The translations under genes were made by a program, and so were the position numbers. Below are positions 39,071-48,091 of a DNA stretch of 64,000 nucleotides, piece by piece (position 1 is the first letter of the stretch; each line of letters begins with the position of its first letter). This DNA is from Mesorhizobium sp. (GTDB lineage: Bacteria; Pseudomonadota; Alphaproteobacteria; Rhizobiales; Rhizobiaceae). The stretch is from contig NZ_JAMLIG010000001.1 of assembly GCF_023954305.1 (NCBI RefSeq), positions 1,240,001-1,304,000 of the forward strand. The letters are read 5' to 3'. The notes beneath the pieces were generated by a model. It saw only the letters and a program-made list of their open reading frames with translations. It ran no database searches and was not told the origin of the DNA.

Positions 39071-39349
39071 GTCGGATTTCGCTCCTGGCGATTTGCAGTC
39101 TTGTCGGCTCACCGTTTCTAGAGCATGGCGAAACGCGCCGCCACCCTGAACATCCGGCCGTAACGTCTTGTCGCGCGGCACAATATCGCCGGTGCGCCTG
39201 TCTTCGCCTGGCTGCCCCCTGTCCTTTTATCCAAAAATAACCATATTGGGATGTAACCGGCTGGTACAGCTCCGCCGCCGGAAAGCGGACCTATTTCCAT
39301 GTGCGTTGTTGCGGCGCACAATCAGGCAGACCGGAGTACCAGCCACAGG

Positions 39350-40057
39350 ATGACGGCAGCGAGGACGACAGGCATCGACAATGCCCAGACGCAGCCTCTT
39401 GCACCGGGCGCGCGCACGGACGATGTGTTTGTCCGCGCGCAGCGTCACTCGCGCCGGGTGCGGTGGCTGAAGGTCTGGCTGCCGGGCCTTGCCTTTGCCG
39501 GAGTGATCGGCTTCATCGGCTGGTCCTATTTGTCGATCCCAACAGTGGCCGGCATCGACATCGAAGGGGCTGCGATCAGCGACGGCAAGCTGGTGATGGC
39601 CAATCCGAAACTCGACGGCTTCACCAAGGACAAGCTGCCCTACACGATGACGGCACAGCGCGCGGTGCAGGACCTGAAGGACACCAGCTTGGTCCGGCTC
39701 GAGGATATCGACGCCAGGCTTCCGGTCGATCCGAAGAACACGGCCAAGGTCGTCGCCAAGAGCGGCGTCTACGACAATGGCAAGAATACGATGGTATTCG
39801 ACAGTCCGATGACCATAACGACGACGGACGGCATGACGGCCCGGTTGAATTCTGCCAGTCTCGACATGAACGCCGGCTCCATGTCGACGAGCGATCCCGT
39901 CGAGATCCTTCTCAACGGTTCGAAGATTACCGCTCTGTCGATGAACATGGCGGACAACGGCCGCGTGATCGTGTTCGAGAATCGGGTCCGCGTCGACATC
40001 GAACCCAGGACATCTCCGGAAAAGGCGGCGAGCGGGGACAAAAATGCGGTTAATTAG
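39350..40057 (+). CDS. lptC: LPS export protein LptC
   Basis: The 235-aa bitopic inner-membrane protein passes LPS from the LptBFG transporter to periplasmic LptA. It has a cytoplasmic start, one TM helix (about residues 43-62) and a periplasmic LptC/beta-jellyroll domain. The ATG at 39350 is chosen because the TM follows an arginine-rich stretch (RRVRWLKVW), giving inside-positive topology. The gene overlaps lptA by 14 bases. The 279-base gap between it and divergent sppA should contain both promoters; I could not pick a definite one. Confidence 0.92.
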   Translation: MTAARTTGIDNAQTQPLAPGARTDDVFVRAQRHSRRVRWLKVWLPGLAFAGVIGFIGWSYLSIPTVAGIDIEGAAISDGKLVMANPKLDGFTKDKLPYTMTAQRAVQDLKDTSLVRLEDIDARLPVDPKNTAKVVAKSGVYDNGKNTMVFDSPMTITTTDGMTARLNSASLDMNAGSMSTSDPVEILLNGSKITALSMNMADNGRVIVFENRVRVDIEPRTSPEKAASGDKNAVN

Positions 40058-40601
40058 GATTTCCGTCGGCCTATGCGCCAGTCTCGCCCTCGCGGCGTCG
40101 GCAGCGGTGGCGCAGGAGCGGAGCAGCAGCTTCACGGGCTTGCAGTTGCAGGGCGACAAGCCGATCCAGATCGAAAGCGACAAGCTCGAGGTACGCGACG
40201 GCGAGAGCATGGCGATCTTCACCGGCAACGTCAGCGTCGTCCAGGGAGACACGCTGCTGAAGTCCGGCAAGATGACCGTGCACTACAAGAAGAAGGAGGG
40301 CGCGGACGCGGCCGCCGCCACGATGCCCGGGGGCGGCAACATCGAGCGGATGGAGGTGGACGGCAAGGTCTACGTGAAATCGAAGACCCAGGTCGCGACC
40401 GGCGATCGCGGGACGTTCGACATGGCGACCGAAATCATGACGCTCACGGGTGAGGAGGTCGTGCTGACCGAGGGACCGAACGTCATCGTCGGCTGCAAGC
40501 TCACCGTCGAGATGAAGACGGGCGCCGCGAAGCTGGACGGCTGCGGCAGCGGATCGGGCCGGGTGAAGATGCTGCTCACGCCCCAGAAACAGGGCCAGTA
40601 G
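40044..40601 (+). CDS. lptA: LPS export periplasmic protein LptA
   Basis: The 185-aa OstA-like protein forms the periplasmic bridge carrying LPS to the outer membrane. The signal peptide is residues about 1-23 (ending AVAQ). The mature part begins with the LptA/OstA beta-jellyroll: KPIQIESDKLEVRDGESMAIFTGNV is the family's opening strand pair, and VYVKSKTQVATGDRG, near residues 110-125, continues it. The order lptC-lptA-lptB with overlap is that of most alphaproteobacteria. Confidence 0.93.
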   Translation: MRLIRISVGLCASLALAASAAVAQERSSSFTGLQLQGDKPIQIESDKLEVRDGESMAIFTGNVSVVQGDTLLKSGKMTVHYKKKEGADAAAATMPGGGNIERMEVDGKVYVKSKTQVATGDRGTFDMATEIMTLTGEEVVLTEGPNVIVGCKLTVEMKTGAAKLDGCGSGSGRVKMLLTPQKQGQ

Positions 40602-40613
40602 CGCTTGAATTCG

Positions 40614-41411
40614 ATGCCGGACCCGAAGAAGGGCATGAAGGCCGCATCCGCGCCGCGCCCGGCAGGCGTTGCCGACACCGCGCGCAGCAAGGGCACGCTC
40701 ATCGCCCGCGGCCTGACCAAGAGCTACAAGGGCCGCGATGTCGTGCGCGGCGTATCGATCGGCGTGCGGGCCGGCGAAGCCGTCGGCCTTCTCGGACCCA
40801 ACGGCGCGGGCAAGACGACCTGCTTCTACATGGTCACCGGCCTCGTGCCCGTCGACAAGGGCACGATCGAACTGGACGGGTTCGACGTAACCAGCATGCC
40901 GATGTACCGCCGCGCGCGGCTCGGCATCGGCTATCTGCCGCAGGAAGCCTCGATCTTTCGCGGCCTCTCGGTCGAGAACAACATCCGCGCCGTGCTCGAA
41001 GTGGTCGAGAAGAACAAGGCGGAGCGCGAGCGATCGCTCGACGCCCTGCTCGAGGAATTCCATATCTCGCACCTGCGCAAGGCGCCGTCGATCGCGCTGT
41101 CCGGCGGCGAGCGCAGGCGCCTGGAAATCGCCCGCGCGCTCGCCAGCCGCCCCAATTTCATGCTGCTCGACGAGCCGTTCGCGGGCATCGACCCGATCGC
41201 CGTCGCCGACATCCAGCAGTTGGTGCGGCATCTGACCAGCCGGGGCATCGGCGTGCTGATCACCGACCATAATGTGCGCGAAACGCTGGGGCTGATCGAC
41301 CGCGCCTATATCCTGCACGCGGGCGAAGTGCTGACCCACGGCCGTGCCGCCGACATCATCAACAACCCGGATGTTCGCCGTCTCTATCTCGGCGAAGGCT
41401 TTACCCTTTAG
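40614..41411 (+). CDS. lptB: LPS export ABC-transporter ATPase LptB
   Basis: The 265-aa ABC ATPase powers LPS extraction by LptFG. Walker A is GPNGAGKTT, the Q-loop is in YLPQEASIF (LptB-typical), the signature is LSGGERRR, Walker B is MLLDEPFAGIDP and the H-loop is ITDHNV. It has a rhizobial N-terminal extension of about 28 residues. The ATG at 40614 is used; an in-frame TTG three codons earlier is possible. It follows lptA by 12 bases. The lptF and lptG genes are not in the window. Confidence 0.97.
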   Translation: MPDPKKGMKAASAPRPAGVADTARSKGTLIARGLTKSYKGRDVVRGVSIGVRAGEAVGLLGPNGAGKTTCFYMVTGLVPVDKGTIELDGFDVTSMPMYRRARLGIGYLPQEASIFRGLSVENNIRAVLEVVEKNKAERERSLDALLEEFHISHLRKAPSIALSGGERRRLEIARALASRPNFMLLDEPFAGIDPIAVADIQQLVRHLTSRGIGVLITDHNVRETLGLIDRAYILHAGEVLTHGRAADIINNPDVRRLYLGEGFTL

Positions 41412-41527
41412 GAACACCGACTCGATAGCCTTGACAAGCAAGAGCCGGGCCAGTTTCATGTCCGGCAAGTCCGAGCCGCGCGGAGCGTCGGGGCGCGGGA
41501 CGTGTGGGGTGGGGTCGAGTCCGGTCG

Positions 41528-43045
<1,518 letters not shown>

Positions 43046-43297
43046 CGGCGTTTCGCCGGACAAGCAGGCAACCTGACGACCCGGCCTTCGTTGACATCCG
43101 GAAGCGGAATCTCTAGAAGCCCGGCCGCATGGAACGGGTGGCCGGTTCCGGGCACTGCCGCGAGCAGGAAGCGATCCGGCCCAATGCGGGACCCAATGTC
43201 GAACTCCGGCTGAAAGAGCCGATACAAACCTTGTGCGCCGCTGCCACAGGTATAAGATTCATCCAGTTCGAAACCGGTCAGAAGAGGTCAGTTCTCA

Positions 43298-43879
43298 ATG
43301 AACCTGCGAATTTCGGGCAAACAGATGGAAATCGGCGATGCGTTCCGCGGGCGCATCCAGGAGCGCATCAGAGACGCGGTTGCCAAATATTTCGACGGCG
43401 GGTTCTCGGGACATGTGACGGTCGAGAAGCAGGGATCGCGATTCGACGCCGACTGCGTGGTCCATCTCGACACCGGCCTCACCCTGCAGGCCACCGGCCA
43501 GGGGCAGGACCCCCTGCCTGCCTTCGACGCGGCGGCCGAGCGGATCGAGAAGCGCCTGCGCCGCTACAAGCGCCGGCTCAAATCGCATAGCGCCGGCACG
43601 TCGAACGGCGAAGCGATAGACATGTCGTATCGCGTCATGGAGGCGCTCCCCCACGAAGACGAGGAGATCCCGGCCGACTACGCGCCGGCGATCGTCGCCG
43701 AGAGCGTGCTCTCGCTTCGCTCCATGTCGGTCGCCTCCGCGGTGATCGAGCTCGACGCCAAGGACAGTCCCGTCTTCGTCTTCCGCAACTCCGGAAGCGA
43801 CCAGTTGAACATCGTCTACCGCCGGCCGGATGGAAACATCGGCTGGATCGACCCGTCGCTGCAGACCCGCGGCACCTAA
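43298..43879 (+). CDS. hpf: Ribosome hibernation promoting factor, long form
   Basis: The 193-aa long HPF (YvyD/RaiA family) binds the 30S decoding site and joins 70S ribosomes into inactive 100S dimers in slow growth. The N-terminal S30AE domain is residues 1-95 (MNLRISGKQMEIGDAF, then RLRRYKRRLKSH). The C-terminal dimerisation domain is about 135-190 with VIELDAKDSPVFVFRN and NIVYRRPDGNIGWIDP. It lies between rpoN and ptsN as in most proteobacteria. The 252-base gap upstream of it contains no gene I can support; a TATAAG box at about 43249 may belong to its promoter. Confidence 0.94.
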   Translation: MNLRISGKQMEIGDAFRGRIQERIRDAVAKYFDGGFSGHVTVEKQGSRFDADCVVHLDTGLTLQATGQGQDPLPAFDAAAERIEKRLRRYKRRLKSHSAGTSNGEAIDMSYRVMEALPHEDEEIPADYAPAIVAESVLSLRSMSVASAVIELDAKDSPVFVFRNSGSDQLNIVYRRPDGNIGWIDPSLQTRGT

Positions 43880-43947
43880 TCGACGCGCTCTCCGGGGCCG
43901 ATGGTGCGATTTTCGCGGCTGCCCGAAGCGGAAGCAGGGGAAGAACA

Positions 43948-44412
43948 ATGGATCTGAGCGACCTGATCGACCAGAAGGCGATCATGCCCTCGCTACGAGC
44001 GAATTCGAAGAAGCAGCTGCTGCAGCTGCTGGCCGAGAAGGCCGCCGAAATGACCGGCCTGCCCGAACGGGAAGTGTTCGACACGATCCTGCAGCGCGAG
44101 CGGCTCGGCTCGACCGGAGTCGGCAACGGCATCGCCATTCCGCACGGGAAACTCGCCGGGGTGAAGAAGATCACCGGGCTGTTCGGCCGGCTGGAGCAAC
44201 CCGTGGAATTCGAGGCGCTCGACGACCAGCCCGTCGATCTGGTCTTTCTGCTCCTCGCGCCGGAAGGCGCAGGAGCGGATCATCTGAAGGCGCTGTCGCG
44301 CATCGCCAGGGTGCTCAGGGATGGCGATACCGTCGCGAAGATCCGCGCCACGGCGGATCCCGCCGCCATCCACTCCTTCCTCTCGGAGACGCCGGCCTCC
44401 CACGCCGCGTGA
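43948..44412 (+). CDS. ptsN: PTS IIA-like nitrogen-regulatory protein PtsN
   Basis: EIIA-Ntr ends the nitrogen phosphotransfer chain (EINtr, NPr, EIIANtr) and, by its phosphorylation state, regulates potassium uptake, metabolism and other targets. At 154 aa it has the standard fold. The phosphorylated His66 is in GIAIPHGKL, and LVFLLLAPEGAGADHL is the second conserved block. GGGGAAG precedes the ATG. It is last in the lptC to ptsN run and converges on the DUF1150 gene with only 16 bases between stops. Confidence 0.96.
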   Translation: MDLSDLIDQKAIMPSLRANSKKQLLQLLAEKAAEMTGLPEREVFDTILQRERLGSTGVGNGIAIPHGKLAGVKKITGLFGRLEQPVEFEALDDQPVDLVFLLLAPEGAGADHLKALSRIARVLRDGDTVAKIRATADPAAIHSFLSETPASHAA

Positions 44413-44428
44413 GAAGCCGCCTGCCCGC

Positions 44429-44680
44429 TCAGTGAAGGCTGACGGGGGTCAGGTCGTTCTGGAACGCGCCGGCCAGAGCCGTGTCGCGGGCGTCGCTCAA
44501 CAGAATCGGCTGGCCGTTGGCGGCAAACAGCGCCCACAGCTTCAGTCCCGACTGCAGTTCGGGCATGCCCGGAAACCGCGCCGTCAGCTCGTCGCTCTCG
44601 ATCTCGCGGAGATAGGCGAGAGCGCCTTCGCCGACATGGGCGAGTTCGGCCTGCGTCATGTTGATCTTTTCGTTCGTCAT
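44429..44680 (-). CDS. DUF1150 family protein
   Basis: This 83-aa conserved alphaproteobacterial protein is of unknown function. Its consistent location next to small heat-shock genes suggests co-regulation. Recognisable features are the central LAHVGEGALAYLREIESDEL and the C-terminal LFAANGQPILLSDARD, both family hallmarks. No signal peptide or TM helix is present. A perfect TAGGAGG ribosome-binding site lies 5 bases before the ATG. It is 82 bases downstream of hsp20 on the same strand and is probably in the same transcript. Confidence 0.9.
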   Translation of the reverse strand: MTNEKINMTQAELAHVGEGALAYLREIESDELTARFPGMPELQSGLKLWALFAANGQPILLSDARDTALAGAFQNDLTPVSLH

Positions 44681-44762
44681 GTCAGCCTCCTAAAGGCGGG
44701 CGTCCTTCATCGGACCAACCCGCGTTAGAGCTTCCGGTTCCGCGTCATGCGGTTCGACCCGG

Positions 44763-45188
44763 TCAGTCTTTCACCGAGATATTGATTTTCCGTACCAGCC
44801 GCTCGGGCTCCGGCCGGTCGAGGTCGATCGCGAGAAGCCCGTTCTTGAGCTCCGCGCCCACCACGCGCATTCCATCCGCCAGGAGAAAGGTGCGCTGGAA
44901 CTGCCGCGCCGCGATTCCGCGGTGAAGAAACTCGCGCGGTTCCTCGTCCTGCTGCCTGCCCCTGACCCAGAGCTGGTTCTCCTCGATCGAGACGTCGAGA
45001 TCGGCTTCGGCGAAGCCCGCGACCGCGAGAGTGATCCGCAGCCGTTCGGAGCCGCCTTCGCCGGTCCGGATCCGCTCGATATTGTAGGGCGGATAGCCGT
45101 CGCCCGACTTGGCGACACGCTCCAGGGTCTTCTCCATGGCCTCGAAGCCCAGCATCAGCGGGTTCGAGAAGGGCGTCATACGCGACAT
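44763..45188 (-). CDS. Small heat-shock protein Hsp20 (IbpA-like)
   Basis: This 141-aa alpha-crystallin-type chaperone holds unfolding proteins in the cytosol. The N-terminal arm has PLMLGFEAMEKTLERVAK, common to rhizobial class A small Hsps. The alpha-crystallin domain spans about residues 33-125, with YPPYNIERI at its start. GIAARQFQRTFLL and NGLLAIDL follow, and the I-x-I-type motif INI is at the end (KINISVKD). The start ATG at 45188 is 7 bases after GAGG; another ATG 5 bases upstream is out of frame. A predicted ROSE thermometer and RpoH-type promoter precede it. Confidence 0.93.
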   Translation of the reverse strand: MSRMTPFSNPLMLGFEAMEKTLERVAKSGDGYPPYNIERIRTGEGGSERLRITLAVAGFAEADLDVSIEENQLWVRGRQQDEEPREFLHRGIAARQFQRTFLLADGMRVVGAELKNGLLAIDLDRPEPERLVRKINISVKD

Positions 45189-45250
45189 GTCATGTCCTCT
45201 TGTGAGCGACGTGAAAAGCGCCTGAACCCGGATGGCATTCCGGCGCGTGC
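45189..45250 (-). promoter_or_regulatory. ROSE-type RNA thermometer in hsp20 leader
   Basis: The last hairpin before the start codon has arm GTCGCTC (45204-45210), loop ACAA and arm GAGGAC (45194-45199), the latter being the ribosome-binding site. The pairs are GUC with GAC and CUC with GAG, leaving one bulged G. UCGCU matches the U(U/C)GCU hallmark of ROSE elements, where a weak bulged-G pairing hides the ribosome-binding site at low temperature. Upstream, GCGCC...GGCGC (about 45219-45247) forms a second hairpin enclosing CCGGA/UCCGG. This is by-hand folding; ROSE elements are known in leaders of rhizobial small Hsp genes. Confidence 0.72.
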
Positions 45251-45255
45251 CTCTG

Positions 45256-45284
45256 ATATGGTCCGCGCCGCGCCGCAGTTCAAG
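45256..45284 (-). promoter_or_regulatory. Probable RpoH (sigma-32) promoter for hsp20
   Basis: On the minus strand, CTTGAA (45279-45284) is followed by 17 bases and CCATAT (45256-45261). This resembles the alphaproteobacterial heat-shock consensus (CTTGAA, 17-base spacer, CC-A-AT type -10). The predicted start site, about 7 bases on, gives a leader of about 60 nt that contains the ROSE-like hairpins. Confidence 0.6.
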
Positions 45285-45322
45285 GCGCCACAAAGACGTC
45301 CAGGGACAAGAGAAGGCATAGC

Positions 45323-46264
45323 ATGGCAGACAGGCAGAAGATCATCATCGACACGGATCCCGGCCAGGACGACGCCGTCGCCATCCTTCTCGCGCTTGCC
45401 AGCCCCGAACTCGACATTCTCGGCATCACCGCCGTCGCCGGCAACGTGCCCCTGAAGCTGACGGAAAAGAACGCCCGCAAGATCTGCGAACTGGCCGGCA
45501 AGCCCGAGACAAAGGTGTTCGCCGGTGCGATCCGCCCGCTGGCGCGCAGGCTGGTGACGGCCGAGGAAGTGCACGGCCAGACCGGCCTCAACGGCCCCGA
45601 CCTGCCCGAGCCGAAGATGAAGCTCCAGGACCAGTATGCGGTCGATTTCATCGTCGAGACCCTGATGAAGGAGGACGCGCACACGGTGACGCTCTGCCCG
45701 CTGGGGCCCTTGACCAACATCGCTCTGGCGCTGATTCGCGAGCCGAGGATCGCGAAGCGCATCAAGCAGATCGTGCTGATGGGCGGCGGCTTCTTCGAGG
45801 GCGGCAACGTCACGCCGGCTGCGGAGTTCAACATCTATGTCGATCCGCAGGCGGCCGACGTGGTGCTGCATTCCGGCGTGCCGATCGTGATGATGCCGCT
45901 CGACGTGACCCACAAGGCGCTGACCAAGGCGAGCCGGGTCGAGAAGTTCCGCAAGCTCGGCACCCGCGTCGGCATCGCCACTGCCGAGATGCTGGAGTTC
46001 TTCGAGCGCTTCGACGAACAGAAATATGGCTCGGATGGCGGACCGCTGCACGACCCCTGCGTGATCGCCTACCTGCTGAAGCCCGAGCTCTTCTCCGGCC
46101 GCGAATGCAACGTCGCGGTGGAGACCGGTTCGGAGCTGACGATGGGCATGACCGTCATCGACTGGTGGGGCGTGACGAAACGGCCGAAGAACGCGCTGGT
46201 CATGCGCGACATCGACCATGACGGCTTCTTCGACCTGCTCGTGGAGCGGCTGGGGTGGCTGTAG
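45323..46264 (+). CDS. Nucleoside hydrolase (IunH/RihA-RihB family)
   Basis: The enzyme splits ribonucleosides into base and ribose. The 313-aa protein starts with the calcium-binding signature IIIDTDPGQDDAVA (Asp10, Asp12, Asp16, Asp17). It continues with LCPLGPLTNIALAL (family substrate strand) and MGGGFFEGGNVTPAAEFNIYVDP, carrying the Asn and Glu that contact the sugar. GGPLHDPCVIAYLL carries the C-terminal Asp/His pair. Base preference is not readable. Ribokinase is encoded just beyond, on the opposite strand, and could phosphorylate the released ribose. It diverges from hsp20. Confidence 0.94.
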   Translation: MADRQKIIIDTDPGQDDAVAILLALASPELDILGITAVAGNVPLKLTEKNARKICELAGKPETKVFAGAIRPLARRLVTAEEVHGQTGLNGPDLPEPKMKLQDQYAVDFIVETLMKEDAHTVTLCPLGPLTNIALALIREPRIAKRIKQIVLMGGGFFEGGNVTPAAEFNIYVDPQAADVVLHSGVPIVMMPLDVTHKALTKASRVEKFRKLGTRVGIATAEMLEFFERFDEQKYGSDGGPLHDPCVIAYLLKPELFSGRECNVAVETGSELTMGMTVIDWWGVTKRPKNALVMRDIDHDGFFDLLVERLGWL

Positions 46265-46266
46265 GC

Positions 46267-46593
46267 TTACCCATCCAGGTCGTAATCGATCTCGCCCGTC
46301 GGCTGTTTGGACCGCAGCACCTCGATGTCGTCGCCGGACTTTGCGTCCGCCGGCACCTTGTCGGTGCGGATCACGACCGTCATCCCGTCTTCCAGGCTGA
46401 CCACGATCCGGCGTTCCTTTTCGGCCGGGCCGACGGACAGGATGCGGGCCTTCAGCCGTTCGGTGACGATGGCCGGCCCGTCGTCCTTGACGATCCAGAT
46501 GATGACCGGTGCGGCGAAGAGGGCCGCGACGATGACCAGCGGCAGCAGGCCGGAAAACCGCCTGGCGAAGCGGACGGCGGGCGTCACAGACAC
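46267..46593 (-). CDS. Hypothetical membrane-anchored small protein
   Basis: The 108-aa protein has a basic start (RFARRF), one TM helix (about residues 14-34) and a C-terminal domain of about 70 residues with beta-strand character (ILSVGPAEKERRIVVSLEDG) that probably lies in the periplasm. No family is recognised. The GTG start is inside the last codons of the ribokinase gene (10-base overlap) and uses GGAGGTC as ribosome-binding site, so the two are translationally linked. It converges on the nucleoside hydrolase with a 2-base gap. Confidence 0.75.
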   Translation of the reverse strand: MSVTPAVRFARRFSGLLPLVIVAALFAAPVIIWIVKDDGPAIVTERLKARILSVGPAEKERRIVVSLEDGMTVVIRTDKVPADAKSGDDIEVLRSKQPTGEIDYDLDG

Positions 46594-47477
46594 GCGGCGA
46601 CCTCCGCATCCAGCGGGATCGACGGCTGGGCGCCGGGCTTGAGGCAGGCGAGCGAGCCGGCGACCGAGGCGCGGCGGATCGCGGCCTCGAGCGGAAGACC
46701 CCGTGCCAGCCCGTCGCCGAGATAGCCGCAGAAGGTGTCGCCGGCGCCGACCGTGTCGACCGGGGTGATCTTCATCGCCGGGACCGAAAGCGAGCCGGCC
46801 CGGCCGGCCGCGACGACACCGTCGGCTCCGAGCGTGACGATCACCGTGCGACCTGTCCTTCCCACATAGGCCTCCAGCTTCTCTTCCCGTGAGACGCCGG
46901 AAAGGTCGAGTTCCTTGGCGTAAAAATCGAATTCGGTCTCGTTGGCGACGAGATAGTCGGCGTCGGCGACAAGGCCCGCCGCTTCTTTGCGGAACGGCGC
47001 GGTGTTGAGGATCGAGACCGCGCCGGCGGCGCGCGCGGCTTTCAGCGCCGCGGCGACGGTTTCGAGGGGGATCTCATGCTGCAGGAGGACATGTTCGCCC
47101 TGGGCAAGGGAGAGCCCGTTCAGCGCGGCCGGGACGACCTCGCCGTTGGCGCCGGGCACGACCGCGATCATGTTCTCGCCGTCGCCGCCGACCAGGATCA
47201 GCGCGGTGCCGGTCGGCGCACCGGTTTCGGCAACGAGCGAGAGGTCGACACCGCCCTCCTTCAGCAGCGCCAGCGCTTCGGCGGCAAATGCGTCCCTGCC
47301 GACAGCGCCGACCATCCGCACCGCCGAGCCGGCGCGCCGCGCCGCCAGCGCCTGGTTCGCGCCCTTGCCGCCCGGGGCCGAGCGGAAGCCGGTGCCCGGC
47401 ACAGTCTCGCCCGGCGAGGGCAGGCGTCCGACCGTGGCGATGAGGTCGAGATTGATGGAGCCAATGACGGTGATCAA
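46584..47477 (-). CDS. rbsK: Ribokinase (PfkB family)
   Basis: It phosphorylates D-ribose to ribose-5-phosphate using ATP. The 297-aa product begins ITVIGSINLD (strand 1 of ribokinase), with PGGKGANQALAARRAG (PfkB signature 1) at about 35-50. DTVGAGDTFCGYL at 241-253 holds catalytic Asp247 (signature 2). The start is taken as TTG 47477, after GGGGGAAG, because the family's N-terminus begins right there; an in-frame ATG at 47522 would add 15 residues. Together with the nucleoside hydrolase it makes a plausible ribose-from-nucleoside route. Confidence 0.93.
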   Translation of the reverse strand: MITVIGSINLDLIATVGRLPSPGETVPGTGFRSAPGGKGANQALAARRAGSAVRMVGAVGRDAFAAEALALLKEGGVDLSLVAETGAPTGTALILVGGDGENMIAVVPGANGEVVPAALNGLSLAQGEHVLLQHEIPLETVAAALKAARAAGAVSILNTAPFRKEAAGLVADADYLVANETEFDFYAKELDLSGVSREEKLEAYVGRTGRTVIVTLGADGVVAAGRAGSLSVPAMKITPVDTVGAGDTFCGYLGDGLARGLPLEAAIRRASVAGSLACLKPGAQPSIPLDAEVAACL

Positions 47478-47560
47478 GAAATCTTCCCCCGCTGATTTGG
47501 CGGCGGAGGTTAGAATATCCATATCCGTGGCGAAAGGGCGCTACTCGCCTGGGAGGATCG

Positions 47561-47968
47561 ATGCCGAGACGCGGTTCGTCGTTCGGATTCATGGGCCGGT
47601 TCGGCCGCTCGGAGGATCTGCGAAGCCTCGACGGCGCGCTGCGCGCCTGCGACCTGCATCCGGCGCTGGTGCCGGAAGGCGTCAAGCTCGCGCTGGTCAA
47701 CCTGCTCAAGGACCGTCACGGAGAGAGCGAGCCGCCGGAAAGCGCCTATGCGCCGGCGGCGGCCCTGTTCGCCTACTGCGCGCTGGGGGCCGATGGCTTC
47801 GCGCAGGCGAACGGCGAGGCGGCCATCGAGGATGCGATGCGCCGCATCGACGCGGCTCTCGCTCACGGATCGGGCCTCGACGCCGACATCGTGCTGCTCG
47901 CCCATCATGCCCGCATGATCCAGCCCGACGTAGTCGCCCGGCATGGCATCGAGATAAGCCAGACCTGA
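47561..47968 (+). CDS. Conserved-looking hypothetical protein
   Basis: This 135-aa soluble, mostly helical protein has no signal peptide. Features are a basic N-terminus (PRRGSSFGFMGRFG), ALRACDLHPALVPEGVKLALVNLL, and a His-rich end VLLAHHARMIQPDVVARHGI. GGGAGGATCG just before the ATG is a strong ribosome-binding site, and codon use is typical. I have no name for the family and infer no function. It diverges from ribokinase and precedes typA on the same strand by 123 bases. Confidence 0.72.
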   Translation: MPRRGSSFGFMGRFGRSEDLRSLDGALRACDLHPALVPEGVKLALVNLLKDRHGESEPPESAYAPAAALFAYCALGADGFAQANGEAAIEDAMRRIDAALAHGSGLDADIVLLAHHARMIQPDVVARHGIEISQT

Positions 47969-48091
47969 CCTGTCGACATGGCGGCCATGCGATTGGTGCG
48001 CGCCCCTTTCGCATCTGCGAAAAAACCTGTAAGAGCGCGCCAACATCGGCCGGCCGCAGCGCTGGCCCGCCCTCGATTCCCTGGACGCATC

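Noticed and set aside
43046..43297. A sigma-54 promoter between rpoN and hpf
   Set aside because: GG and GC dinucleotides occur near 43137-43170 but none has the exact 10-base spacing with TGGCAC/TTGC context.
44681..44762. A second RNA thermometer before DUF1150
   Set aside because: The TAGGAGG ribosome-binding site has no clear complementary segment with a bulge; the site appears exposed.
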